A stretch of 64,000 bases of DNA from Nymphaea colorata (Eukaryota > Streptophyta > Magnoliopsida > Nymphaeales > Nymphaeaceae). The notes beneath the pieces were generated by a model. That model had not been told where the DNA came from, did not search any database, and saw only the letters and a list, made by a program, of their open reading frames with translations. Below are positions 27,244 through 38,470 of this stretch, in pieces. The translations under genes were made by a program, and so were the position numbers. How positions within the stretch are numbered: position 1 is the stretch's first letter; the number at the start of each line of letters is the position of its first letter. The stretch is taken from positions 1,674,001 to 1,738,000 of the forward strand of contig NW_022204507.1 in NCBI RefSeq assembly GCF_008831285.2, given 5' to 3'.

Positions 27244-30200
27244 AGATGGAGTCGACCTTCATTAGGATGATCTCTCTAAATAGAAACAATTGAACTATAT
27301 AGAAAGTAAAAATGGAGGATTTGTTCTATTTATAAAGATTTGTATGCACCCATTGAGAACAAGAGACCAACGAATATGATATATGATAAATGAAAATTAT
27401 TAAACAGAAAACTCATTGGTACCATCAGACAATAGTTAGATGACAGTGTCTTTAATTTGGTATCAATAGAGACAAACTTGAAATCATTATGACAAAAGTT
27501 GCATGATCTCTACACGAGAAAAACAACTAGAAACAAGACTTTCTTGATCCCGCAATTGGTAAACCTCAAACTTAGAGAGGAGAAACCTATGTCAGAGTAT
27601 TTGAATGAAGTGCATAGCATAATTAATTACTTGTCAGTCATGAAAATGATGAGTTACATACATTATTATTGCTCAGTTCTCTTTCAGATAGTTGGAAGAC
27701 TTTAAATGTTTTTTTGAGCAACTCCGCTCTAGATGGTGTGCTAACAATGAAGTATGTAACGAGTAACATTTTCAATGAAGAGACAAAGAGAAAGTCTCTT
27801 GGTACTACTAGCTCACAAGTGCTAGTGAGAAGAGACTGGAGCAGACAGAAGAGTCATAATAAATGACATGACAAATCAAAATATAGGTCCAAATCAAGGC
27901 CCAAGATGACAGGTAAATGCTTTCCTTGTGGTATTTTAGGTCACAAAAAGATTGATTGCAGAAAATGAAAAGAACAAAAAGAACAAAAAAAAGTCAAGAG
28001 AGTGTGAAACTAAAAGAATACACTGTAGTTGTTTTAGATGATGAGGTAGTGTTACTTTTATCTAAGGAAAATGATTGTCTTACAATTGAGAATGGTGATT
28101 TTACATAGATATTAAATGCTGGGGTATCTTATCATACCGCACAATGTAGAGATTTGTTCTCATCCTACAGAGCAAGTGATCTTGAAGTAGTTCACATGAG
28201 TAACAGTGACAATTCGAAGATTATTAGGATATGAGATGTTTGCATTGAGACGAGCACATGATGCAAATTGACTTTAAAAGATGTGAGACATGTTCTATAT
28301 CTTAGAATCTGATTTTTACATGAAAACTAAATGAAGATGGATATTGTACTTCGTATAGTCAGGTAGGTTGGAAATTGACAAAAGGGGCATTAGTGTTGAC
28401 TAGAGGTAATAGATTTGGCTCTTTGTATAGTATGAAGTCTCGAATAAGTAGTGTTGAGGTAAATGCAATTGCGCATGATACTTTATCAGATTTGTGGCAT
28501 AAGAGGTTAGGTCACATGAGTCAAAGATGAATCAATTTGCTCGCCAAGAAAAATTTGTTACTAAAGGCAAATGGTGTACAGTTATTTCCTTATTATCATT
28601 GTTTGGTTGGTAAGTTGCATAGAATCTCTCTTCAGAAAAAGTGTTCTTCAAAAACTAAGTATTAGATTTAGTTTATTCAGATGTATGTGAACCTATAAAT
28701 GCGACATCTAAATGTAATCAGTTACAGTGTGGGCCTTTACAATGAAAAACAAAAGTGAAGTAAGTAATATGTTTATGACTTTTCATGAAGCGGTTGAGCG
28801 TGAGACTTATAAGAAGATGAAGAGACTACATACAGATAATGGTGGTGAATACATAGTTTCTTCTCTACGAGAATATTGTTTTAAGCATGGTATTAGACAT
28901 GAAAAGATAGTTCTCTATACTCCACAGTAGAATAAAATTGCATAAAGGATGAACAAAACTATAGTTGAGAGAATAAAAAATTTGCTATGTAGCTCTAAGT
29001 TGCCAATGTATTTTTTGGGAGAAACAATGCACACTATAATTTATTTGATAAACAGATCTTCTTCAGTGCCTCTAGATGAAAATATTCCACAGAGAGTTTG
29101 GTCAGATAAAGAAGTTAAGTATGATCACCTCATAGTTTTTAATTGCAAAGCTTTCATGCATGTACCTAAAGAACATCAAACCAAACTAAATGATAAAGTC
29201 ATTCCTCTAATATTTCTGAGTTATGCAGATGATAAATTTGGTTACAGGTTTCGAGATCCAAAGAATGACAAAATTTACATGAGTCGTGATGTTGTCTTCA
29301 GAGAAGATAAGACGATTGAAGATGTTATTGGAGAAAAACAATCAGTTATGAATGCTAGTGGTGTTCATGAGTCAACCTATGCAGAACCTGAAGAACTTTC
29401 ATCTGAGCATGTTGAGACTAATGAAAATGTAGAGGAAAAGGAAATAGAGACAGAAGAGCAATATACAGATAACAGTCTTATGGAAACTCAAACTGATTAT
29501 GAGCATGAGTTGGAGGGGGAAGGGGGAACTTCCTCATCATTCAGAACCAATTGAAGAGCAATTTGGGAAAGGTAAAAGAACACGTATACTATCTACTAAA
29601 TATTCTACTAATGAATATATTATGTTTACATATAATAGAAAGTCAAAATCCTATGCAGAGGTTCTAGATGATGTGCATAAAGATGAATGAATTCAAGCCA
29701 TGCAGGAAGAGATGAATTCTCTATGTAAGAATCACACTTTTGATTTGGTAAAGCTACCAAAAGGTAAGAAAATGTTGCAAAACAAGTGGATCTACAAGCT
29801 TAAAAATGAAGGCCAATGCAAGTTGAGATACAAAACACGGTTAGTAGTGAAAGGTTTCAAGCAGTAAAGAGGTATTGATTTTGATGAAAATTTCTCTCCC
29901 TTATACTTGGTTTGGTGGCATGTCTAGACTTGGAGTTGGAGCAGTTAGATGTAAAAACTGCTTTTATTCATGAAGATATAGAGGAAGAAATCTATGTGAC
30001 ACAACCAGAAGATTTTATAATTGTTAGAAAGAAGCACATAGTTTACAATATAAAAAAGAGCTTGTGTGGACTTAAACAAGCATCTAGACTATGGTACAAG
30101 AAATTTGATGTTTTTATGATAAATCAAAAGTATCGCAGGTCAGCCATAGATCATTGTTTTTACATCAAAGAGTTCTCATCAAGTAACTTCATTATCTTAT

Positions 30201-31145
30201 TGTTATATGTAGATAACATGCTTATTGTTGGATAGGACTGTCGATTTATTAGCCAATTAAAGAAGGACATGAGCAAGTTCTTTAATATGAAAGACTTGAG
30301 ACCAACACAACAATTGTTAGACATGAAGATTGTTCGTGATAAGAAGGCCAAGAAACTGTAGTTGTAACAAGAGAAATACATTAAGAAGGTGCTTAGCAAG
30401 TTTAGTATGAAAGATGCCAAAACAGTAAGTACACCTTTAGCAACACCTTTTAAATTGGGAAATCAGCAATGTCCATCTTTAGCAGATGAGAAAGAAAGAA
30501 TAGAGAATGTACTATATGCCTCCGCAGTGTGGAGCTTCATGTATGCTATGGTTTGTTCATGCCCATACTTGGCTTTTGCAACTGGTGTAGTCAGTAGATT
30601 CTTGTCAAATCCTGGCAAGGAGCATTGGGCACTAGTGAAGTGGATCCTAATGTATCTTAAAAATACTCCCAATTATTGTTTATGTTTTGGTGTATTTAAC
30701 AAGAGATACAAGGATTTGTTGATACAGACATGACAGGTAGCTTGAACTCTATAAAATCTCCTTCTAGTTATGTCTTTACTTTTGCAGGAGAAGTTGTATC
30801 ATAGCAGTCCAGGTTGCAGAAGTGTCTTGCTCTTTCCACGACAGAGGCATAATATATTGCAGAAGAGTTTCCTTCATGATATAGGTCTTAGTCATAAGAC
30901 TTATGTATTGCATTATGATAGCCAAAGTGTTATACACTTACTGAAAAAATCAGCTTTTCACTCAAGGACCAAACACATTGATATTAGAATCATTAGATTC
31001 TAAATATGCTTAATTTAAAACTAATGCAGTTAGAAAAGATACAACTAAAGAAGAATCCTGCAAATATGATGACGAAATCTTTACCTAAAGAGAAGCATGA
31101 CAAGTATAAAGACCTAGTTGGGGTGACTGCCTTTAAGGCAGTACA
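27244..31145 (+). pseudogene. Element B gag-pol remnant
   Basis: Gag starts at about 27246 (MEST, with early stops) and continues as KAFLI-type and SNSALDGVLTM segments (27499-27866). The zinc knuckle CFPCGILGHKKIDC is at 27918-27959. A protease trace ILNAGVSYHT (normally DSGAS/THH) has lost its catalytic Asp-Ser-Gly. Integrase follows (LWHKRLGHMS, LHTDNGGEY), with a Glu-rich linker to 29554. Reverse transcriptase begins near 29700 and carries YVDN (30206-30217) in place of YVDD, plus frameshifts. RNase H ends near 31000 (SRTKHIDI). No functional product is possible. Confidence 0.9.
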
Positions 31146-31200
31146 TTAATTTTGTTCATTTTGCAGGTATGATCCCTCACTTGAGGTTGGAAGGGAAGTT

Positions 31201-31812
31201 TGTTGGGTCGGGTTCAGCCTCAAGAGAGGACCCAACCCGACCCACCCGCTCTTGAGCGAGCGGGTAAGTAAAAGAAGAAGGGCACCCAATGGTGCCCTAC
31301 TCTCCACTATTTTGAAATCAAGAAAAAGGGGAAAACGAGCCCCCTGTTGACTTCTCTCCAAACCACCAAGAAGGGCAGGGTGAGTGTGTACCAACGGTGA
31401 AGGAAGGGAGAAGGAAAGAGGAAGAACACTGTTGTGGGTTTGTGCATTCGTGTGGGTGCAAGTACAAAGAGAAAAAGTGAAGAAAACAAGAGAAAGAAAA
31501 GAAGAACACGCAGTGATTTCTTTTCTAGTAGTTTTCTTATGCATTCATTCTTTAGGATGATTTATGCTATTCTATGCAAGAAAAACAACACATATTGATG
31601 TTGTTGTATTGCCTCTATATATATTTCTCTCGTCTATAGTTGTTTACCCCATTATTGGTGGTTTTTTCACGTACATTGGTGTCTCTTGTTTTCTACATTA
31701 TCTAGCATATATTTTTGACATATTACTGTAATACTGGTGTTGGGAACTCCACCTTGTACTAGCAAGCCGAGTGATTTTTTATTTTCAGTGGTTTAGTGCA
31801 GTCCCTCTTGTA
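31201..31812 (+). repeat. 3' LTR of element B, truncated
   Basis: Starts TGTTGGGTCGGG after the polypurine tract and follows the 5' copy to GTTTAGTGCAGT, then similarity stops. About 195 terminal bases are missing. Confidence 0.85.
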
Positions 31813-32172
31813 AAGACCTAATCAATAGAGTACGAAAGCAATATGGTTCTACAATAGTTGCTTAACTCTATGGAGCCTCAAATCAGAAAAGTTTTATGTT
31901 TATGGAGATGCATTGTCCGTTAAGGAAGTATGGGACAATATTAAAGAAGTTTACGAAGAACAAAACAACAAAAACTGCTTCTTTTAATTGCAAACTGAAA
32001 TTGTAAAATTTATTTTTGATGGTAAGCCGTTTAATGTGTATGTGGGTACTCTTTGTGGCATGTTCAACAAGTTATGTACCATCTGCCTTCATCTTCGAGT
32101 TCAACAAGAAGACAAGACATTTAAACTCCTTGCTGGCCTTAGATGCGATTATGATGATCTTTACAACCAAAT

Positions 32173-32508
32173 CCTTAGCATGATTGAAGGGGTTACTATT
32201 TTCCAACTGCCTATCGCCTATCCGATATCCTCTTGGATTCCTAAAGATCACTCAGTTTTTATTTGCTTGTTTATCCAGACCTCTATTTCCTCATTTATTG
32301 ATGGGAATAAGGCTTGTAGATCCTGCGTAATACCCCAACCAAATGGCATGGCTTGTATTTTTAATATATTGAGATTTCTCTCCTCATGTTGTGAGATAAG
32401 AGAGAAAAATAAAAGAGTTTCCCCTTCTTATGGACATAGACAATTCATTGCCAAACCACGTACATCCTTGAGTTTCATGTGTGTTCTTTTCTAATGCATG
32501 TTTTAACA
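32173..32508 (+). repeat. 5' LTR of element C
   Basis: Matches 36474-36813 throughout with many substitutions. It ends TTTTAACA directly before the primer site. The exact left edge is uncertain because D gag and the LTR start share TTAGC. Confidence 0.82.
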
Positions 32509-32539
32509 TGGTATCAGAGTAGTTAAACTATATTCTGGT

Positions 32540-35500
32540 GTGCTTATATTCCTTCCAAAGGCTAACTTTCAACCTGGTGGTGCTCAAGGAGATGAAAATT
32601 TATCAGGATCGAAAGCCTTTGATCAGCATGGCAATAGGTTGAAAATTACATCCACCCCTCTCAACGGCACAAATTATCTTAATTGGGCAAAAGCTGTTCA
32701 CCTGTTTCTTAGTGGGAGATCTAAGGCTGGGTATATCAACATAAATATCAAACCCCCTGCTGTAATTGATCTCTATGAGGAATAGGAATATGAAAAAGAC
32801 GTGGCAATGTTGTAGCTAATAAATTCTTATAGAGCCATCAATAGATAACCTGTTTATGTATCAAGGCACTTTCAAGGCATGTGGGAGCCTCTTAAGGAAC
32901 TGCTTAGCAAGCAAAACAATCTCACTCACATATATCAAATGCAATGTGAAATTGCCAACTTCTCGGTGGGAGACAAGGATGTTCACCTCTACATTGGCCA
33001 ACTTCGCAACCTTCATGATGAACTCCTCCAATACCGACCGGCCACGTCTGATCATGCGGTCTTCAATCGGTGTCTTAAGGAGGACAAGATATTCAAAGTA
33101 CTCTCAAGGCTAAGCGAAGATCATGAAAACTTGCAAAGCCAAATCTTGAACACCATTCCTCTCCCTACTTTCAATATTGTGTGCCAAATTATCCAAAGAG
33201 AGGTGTATAGGCGGAGAGACATGAACCCGTCCACCAAAAGTGAAGGCATAGAGGAGAACTTTCAAGACGTCAATCTGCCAAATTTTGACCAAGGATGACT
33301 TGGAGAACGTTTTCCAAATATTCTCCGAGACCAACCTTGTTAGTTCTCAACGTACATCCTCAAAAGGTAAGCATCTTGCCCTCTTTACTATGGCTAAAAA
33401 TGATAAATGGATCATTGATTCTAGTCATCAATCTTGGGTAAACAACGTAAAAACATCATCGGTCTTCACTGCCGATGGCTCATCCATAGATGTCAAGGGT
33501 GCGAGTACTGTCACGTTTCTTGGAAAAAATAAATCTAAAGTGCTTCTTGTTCCCAAACTTGCTGTAAATTTGATTTCAGTTAGTAAAATATCACAAGCTT
33601 ATAATTGTTTGGTGGTTTCCTCTCCCAAGGATGTGACATTTCAAGAACTAAATTCGAAGAAAGTGATTGGTAAAGGCCAACTCCAAGGAGGCCTATATGT
33701 GCTTGATGCAGACTGTGCAAGCTTCTTCACTAACCGCAGTGAGAAACAAGAGACAAATACCACACATGGCATGCTAGATTGGGTCACATCCCTGATCGAA
33801 ACCTCAAACTCCTTGCTGACCGCAATGCTTGTGAGTTTTTCATGTTCACAAGACTTCTGTCTCAGCCATCTATAGAAACATTCGCAATTTTGTCTTATAC
33901 ATTCCAATGTATGGGGGGTTTGCTTCTGAAATTTACATACCAGACATAGATATTATATTTCCTTTATTGATGATATGACACATGTAACTTGGATTTATTT
34001 CCTTAAAAATAAGTAAGGTTCCAAAAATATTTGAAGAATTTTGTACTCTTATTCATACTCAATATGGTTCTAAAATTAGAAAAGTGCACCCAAATAATGA
34101 AGGAGAGTATGTTAATGAATCTCTTAAGGAATTCATGAGAAAGAAAGATTCAGCCCCAATAATCTTGTGCTGGAACTCTCTCAGCGAAACGACATCGCCT
34201 AAAAAAAGATCGGCAGCTTTTGAACATTGCCCACGCCCTTAGGATACATATGATTGTGCCTCAAAAATATTGGAATGAAGCAATTGGGATTGCTTGTTAT
34301 ATTTCAAACTGGATTCCAAAGCTCTAGTATAGATGGAAAATTCCACTTGAACTTCTCCTCAACCAGTCGATATCTATTAAACACCTCAAAGTATTTGGAT
34401 GAAAATGTTGTGTTCATGTGCAGGAAAAATTCAAAAATAAAATTCAACAACACACCATCGAAGGCATCTTCATGGGATACTCCATCTAAAAGTGAAGCTA
34501 TTGGTGTTTTGATCCAGTTACAAAAAAGGATGATGGTGTCAAGAGATGTAATGTTTTTTGAATCCAAAAAAATATTTTGATAGTTTACAAGTGGAGTAGG
34601 TACTACAGCCCGCCGAACAAGACTACAACATTTCTTGACCACTTGTTGACATTTTCAACTAGGTCCTTGATTGGCCAAATGGTGATTTAAGTCAGCCTTC
34701 TTCAAATTAAGAGGTCACTGGTGAAATTGTGTAGAATAATGGAGAAAGTTCTCAATTGATGCCTACCGAAAGCACCACGCCACCTCAAGTCAAACCCTCA
34801 TCTCGCCAAAGCAGGCCACCAGCCAAGTTAAGCGATTAGTACGCTTGTCATCTAAAAGTGCTCATTCTATTGAGGAATATTTGTTACTTAATGGACTGTC
34901 TAACTCTTATAAGTCTTATGTTCATGCAATTTACTCTTTACAAGAGCAAAAAAATTGTGAAGAGGCAAGTAAGGATATCAAGTGGAAAAACACCATGGAG
35001 GAAAAATTATCAGCTCTTGAAAAAAACCAAACATGGGAACTTGTGCCTTGTCCAAAAGGAAAGAAACATGTTAGCTGAAAATTGATTTATAAAACCAAGT
35101 TCAAGAGCAATGGAGAGGTAAAACGGTGCAAAGTCTAGCTTATTGAGAAAGGGTTTACTCAGACAGAGGGGATCGATTCCATTGAAACTTTCACTTTGAT
35201 CGCTAAAATGATGAGAGTTCTTCTTGCAGTCACTTCTATAAAATGCTGGAACCTTATTCAACTTGATATTAACAACACCTTCTTTCATAGAGAATTTGTT
35301 GAAGAAGTCTTCATGGAATTACCTCAAGGTGTCAACAGCAAACCAGGGTATGTATCAAAGCTCAAGAAAGCTCTATACAGACTTAAACAGTTACCGAGTG
35401 CTTGGTTCTCTTGCTTGAGTTCAGCCATTAGCAAATATGGTTTCAAACAAATTACTGCAAATTATACTATGTTCACAGACACTAGAGGAAATGATGTAAC

Positions 35501-36404
35501 TATATTATTGGTATATGTCGACGATATTATACTTATCGGAAACAACTCTAAGTACATGCAGGTGATAAAGGAGTACTTAAGCAAGGAATTTGAGATCATA
35601 GATCTCGGTATGCTTTGATATTTTCCTTGGAATCAAAGTTGCCCACTCAGAAAAGGGTGTCTTCATCTGTCAACAAAAATATATACTTGATCTTCTCAAA
35701 GAAATCGGGTGCTTGGGATCAAAGGCTGTAGAAATTCCTTTCAAAACCAATTGCAAGTTGGGAAAAGAAGAAGGTGACATCGTCGAGAACATTGAAAATT
35801 TCAAAAACTTATGGGAAAGCTCATATACTTGATAGTTACTCAACCAGATATAACATATGTTGTTTGTCTCATTAGTCAAGTTGTCCACAAGCCAAGATCT
35901 ATCCATGTGGAGGCAGTGCACAAAATATTAAGGCACTTGAAAGGTACCATTGGCAAAGGAATCCTAATGAAACACAGTCAATCTCTTATCATATCTAGAT
36001 ATTGTGATGTCAATTGGGCTGGAGACCCCAACAACAAAAGATCTACCTTAGGATATTGTATGTTCATACGAGACAACCTTGCTATATGGAAAAAGCAAGT
36101 TGTTGTTGCCCGCTCTAGCATCAAAGCTGAATATAGATCTATGGCTTTATGCACTTGCAAATTACTATGGATCAAAGTTCTTCTCAAACATATAAGCTTT
36201 TATATCAAGGGACAAATGGAATTTAAATGTGATAATATTGCTGCTATTTACATTGAAGCAAATCCAATGTTTCATGAGCGAACCAAACATATTGAAGTGG
36301 ACTGCCACTTTGTTGGAGAAAATTTTCAAGACCGCACCATTCAAACCTTTTATGTTAGAAGTGACATTCAACTGGCCGATGTTCTCACCAAAAACCTTGG
36401 ATGA
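32540..36404 (+). pseudogene. Element C gag-pol remnant
   Basis: The gag domain runs to 33298 with stops (LNGTNYLNWAKAVHLFL, LHDELLQY, LKEDKIFKVLSRLSEDHE). A frame change near 33285 leads to protease, where the active-site DSG is altered (WIIDSSHQSW), then IGKGQLQGGLYVLD. Integrase is badly eroded between 33880 and 34600. Reverse transcriptase begins at about 34960 (WKNTMEEKLSALEKNQTWELV) and retains YVDD (35514-35525). RNase H spans 35811-36404 ([38 protein letters not shown]) and ends QLADVLTKNLG. Several stops and shifts make it inactive. Confidence 0.9.
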
Positions 36405-36473
36405 TAGAAGCTTAAATTCATTATTGACAAGTTGGGACAGATAGACATCTGTCCATCAACTTGAGGGGGAGGT

Positions 36474-36813
36474 TGTTAGCGTGATGGAAGGGTTACTATT
36501 TTCTAGATGCCTATCGCCTATCTGATATCCTCTTGGATTCTTGAAAATCAATTAGTTTTTGTTTCCTTGTTTATCCAAATCTCTGTTTCCTCATTTGTCA
36601 ATGGGAATAACACACGTACATCCTGCGTGATCACCCTTCCAAATGGCATGACTTATATTCCCAATATATTGAGATATCTCTCTTCACGTTGTGAGATAAG
36701 AGAGAAAAATAAAAGAAGAGTTTTCGCTTCTCATGGACATAGGCAATTCATTGTCCAACTATGTACATCCTTGAGTTTTATGTGCATGTTCTTTTGTGGT
36801 TCATGTTTTAACA
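36474..36813 (+). repeat. 3' LTR of element C
   Basis: 340 bp, starting TGTTAGCGTGATGG after the polypurine tract and ending TTTTAACA. Confidence 0.87.
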
Positions 36814-38470
36814 CCTCTTTTATCATTCAATAGCATGTGCTATAATCCCAACAAGAAGAGATTCTACAGAACATAATGAACCAATGTTCCATTTTCCCCC
36901 ATAATCAACATACAGAACCTACCAAGCCAACAAGAAAAGTCGACTACCACACTAAAGCTTGTGGACTAATGTGGCGGGTTTTCCTACTCAAGATCAACCA
37001 AAGAATTGGTCTCGTCCCAAGTGCTGCACTATAAAAAAATTGGCCACACCTAGTAGATGTTGAGACCTTATATCAAGCCTCAACAAGAAAAAAGAATCAC
37101 TCTAAAATCCAACAGAGTATTCAACAACTAAGTTTTTATCAAAGAAGAAATAATGATATTCTGAATCAAATTAATGGCCAAAAATAGTTTAGTAACTTTC
37201 TACTCATGCTAATCACGATGACAATTCTAGGTAAGTCTTTTGCATATGCATTACGTCACCTAGTTGTTGACTAGGTTGCTAATTCCAGTGCCGATGACCA
37301 GATAATGAACCAGCCTACATCTTTTAATAATTTGGTTAAAATCAAACCTGTGTTTACTATTGATGGTTCAGTCATATGGGTTATGGGTACTAGTCATATG
37401 AAACTTCTTGACGACGGTGATAAAGGTCCTTTACATCCCAAAAATTTTGAGTAAGATTACACACACACTCGTAATTATCTGGCCATCTTTTTTGTCTATA
37501 GATGTTTTTCAGGACAAAGTGTGCAAAAAGGAAATTGACAGAGATGTTCAATGTAGTGAACTATATTTCCTTGATACCAAGACTTTGCTTTTCTTAATGA
37601 GTCGCATTCTCATGAACTATTTAATTTGCGCATTTTCATTTGGGACACACTTCACACAGAGTTACAACATTATTTCCTAAACTTTCTATTTCAACAAAGT
37701 CTTGTGATGCTTGCAAGTTTGCTAAGTCTATGTGTTCACCTTTTACTCATATTGTAGTAGTGTTTTATTTGATTTGTGCACTCTGATGTGTGGGGGTGTA
37801 CCCCTCTAGAATATATTTGTGTTTTCCACTGATTGAGGATAAATCACTTGTTACATGGGGTTTATTTTGTAAAGCATAAAAATGAAGTTGCTCATGTTTT
37901 TCAAAATTTTTATCAAATGGTTTTAATGCAGCTTGGAGAAAAAATTGATCATATTCATACAATGGTGGTGAGTATATCAATGAGATTATGCAGTACTCCT
38001 TGCCAAGTAAAGGAATATTGCCTCAAAATTCATGTGTAACAATGATACCCAAAAAAATGGTGTTGCCTAGAGAAAGAAACATCATTGAATATGATCCAAG
38101 TTTTGATGTTTCATATGAACATGACATAGGAGTATTGGTCGAAGTGAAAGCTCGAAAATATGGTTCCAAAGGAAATTTTGACTCAAATGACATATTTTAG
38201 TTAGCCATTTGAAAGTTTTTGGGTGTCGGTGTTTTGTTTACGCTCATAATCAATTTTGAAACAAACTCCAAAAACCTGTAGTCAAACGTGTTTTGTTAGC
38301 TATTATGCTTCAAAAAAGGTTTCAAGTGCTTTGATCCTATGCTGAAGACACTTTACATTTCAAGGGACGTCAATTTTTTTGAGGATGGCCGTTATCTTGT
38401 GCTTGTTCATAGTGAGGGGCAGAAACATGAGTATCATAATAACAATGAGAAATATAGGTAACCTAATGCC
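36814..38470 (+). pseudogene. Element D gag end, protease and integrase remnant
   Basis: After element C the gag continues (PLLSFNSM), followed by a degraded zinc-knuckle region around 37020-37060. The protease trace TIDGSVIWVMGTSHM is at about 37350-37400. VLYIPKILSKI and VFQDKVCKKEI then give the protease-integrase spacer. Integrase appears as SCDACKFAKSMC (about 37700-37735), HSDVWG (37780), the core to 38040, and ISRDVNFFED near 38360. Many stops and indels are present. Motif order agrees with a single copia element. Confidence 0.78.

Larger units (their letters stand above)
26388..31812 (+). mobile_element. Ty1/copia retrotransposon B (TNT/Tork-like), decayed
   Basis: The 5' LTR is 26388-27200, the primer site TGGTATCAGAG is at 27202-27212, the polypurine tract is at 31189-31198, and a 3' LTR starts at 31201. 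The 3' LTR matches the 5' LTR only to about 31812 and lacks the last roughly 195 bp. D gag sequence follows at once, so the right border and part of D were deleted. The LTRs are clearly diverged. The gene order gag, protease, integrase, RT, RNase H is traceable, all with stops. The insertion lies in the gag start of element D. Confidence 0.88.
32173..36813 (+). mobile_element. Ty1/copia retrotransposon C inside element D gag
   Basis: The LTRs are about 32173-32508 and 36474-36813. The primer site TGGTATCAGAG is at 32509-32519 and the polypurine tract GAGGGGGAGG at 36463-36472. The LTRs differ at many positions and by small indels, more than 10 percent by eye, so the insertion is old. To the left the sequence reads element D gag (NQILSM). 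To the right it reads the next D gag segment (PLLSFNSM). No 5-bp target duplication is clear, and the first two LTR bases on the left read CC instead of TG. Confidence 0.87.
26040..38470 (+). mobile_element. Copia element D, split twice by other copia elements
   Basis: D is recovered in three ordered pieces. The first has an LTR tail with TATATAAAT (about 26060-26070) ending in GCA at 26228, a degenerate Met primer site TGGTATCAACGC (26229-26240), and a gag start (ATG 26291, MASTIDESSLLQVNNMKD). The second, about 31813-32172, has the gag middle (LLNSMEPQI, then ..YDDLYNQILSM). The third, 36814-38470, has the gag end with a damaged zinc knuckle, protease and integrase. Elements B and C occupy the gaps. 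All pieces carry many stops and frameshifts, so D is the oldest layer. No 3' LTR is found, nor any RT or RNase H after the integrase end (VNFFEDGRYL near 38380). Confidence 0.75.
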
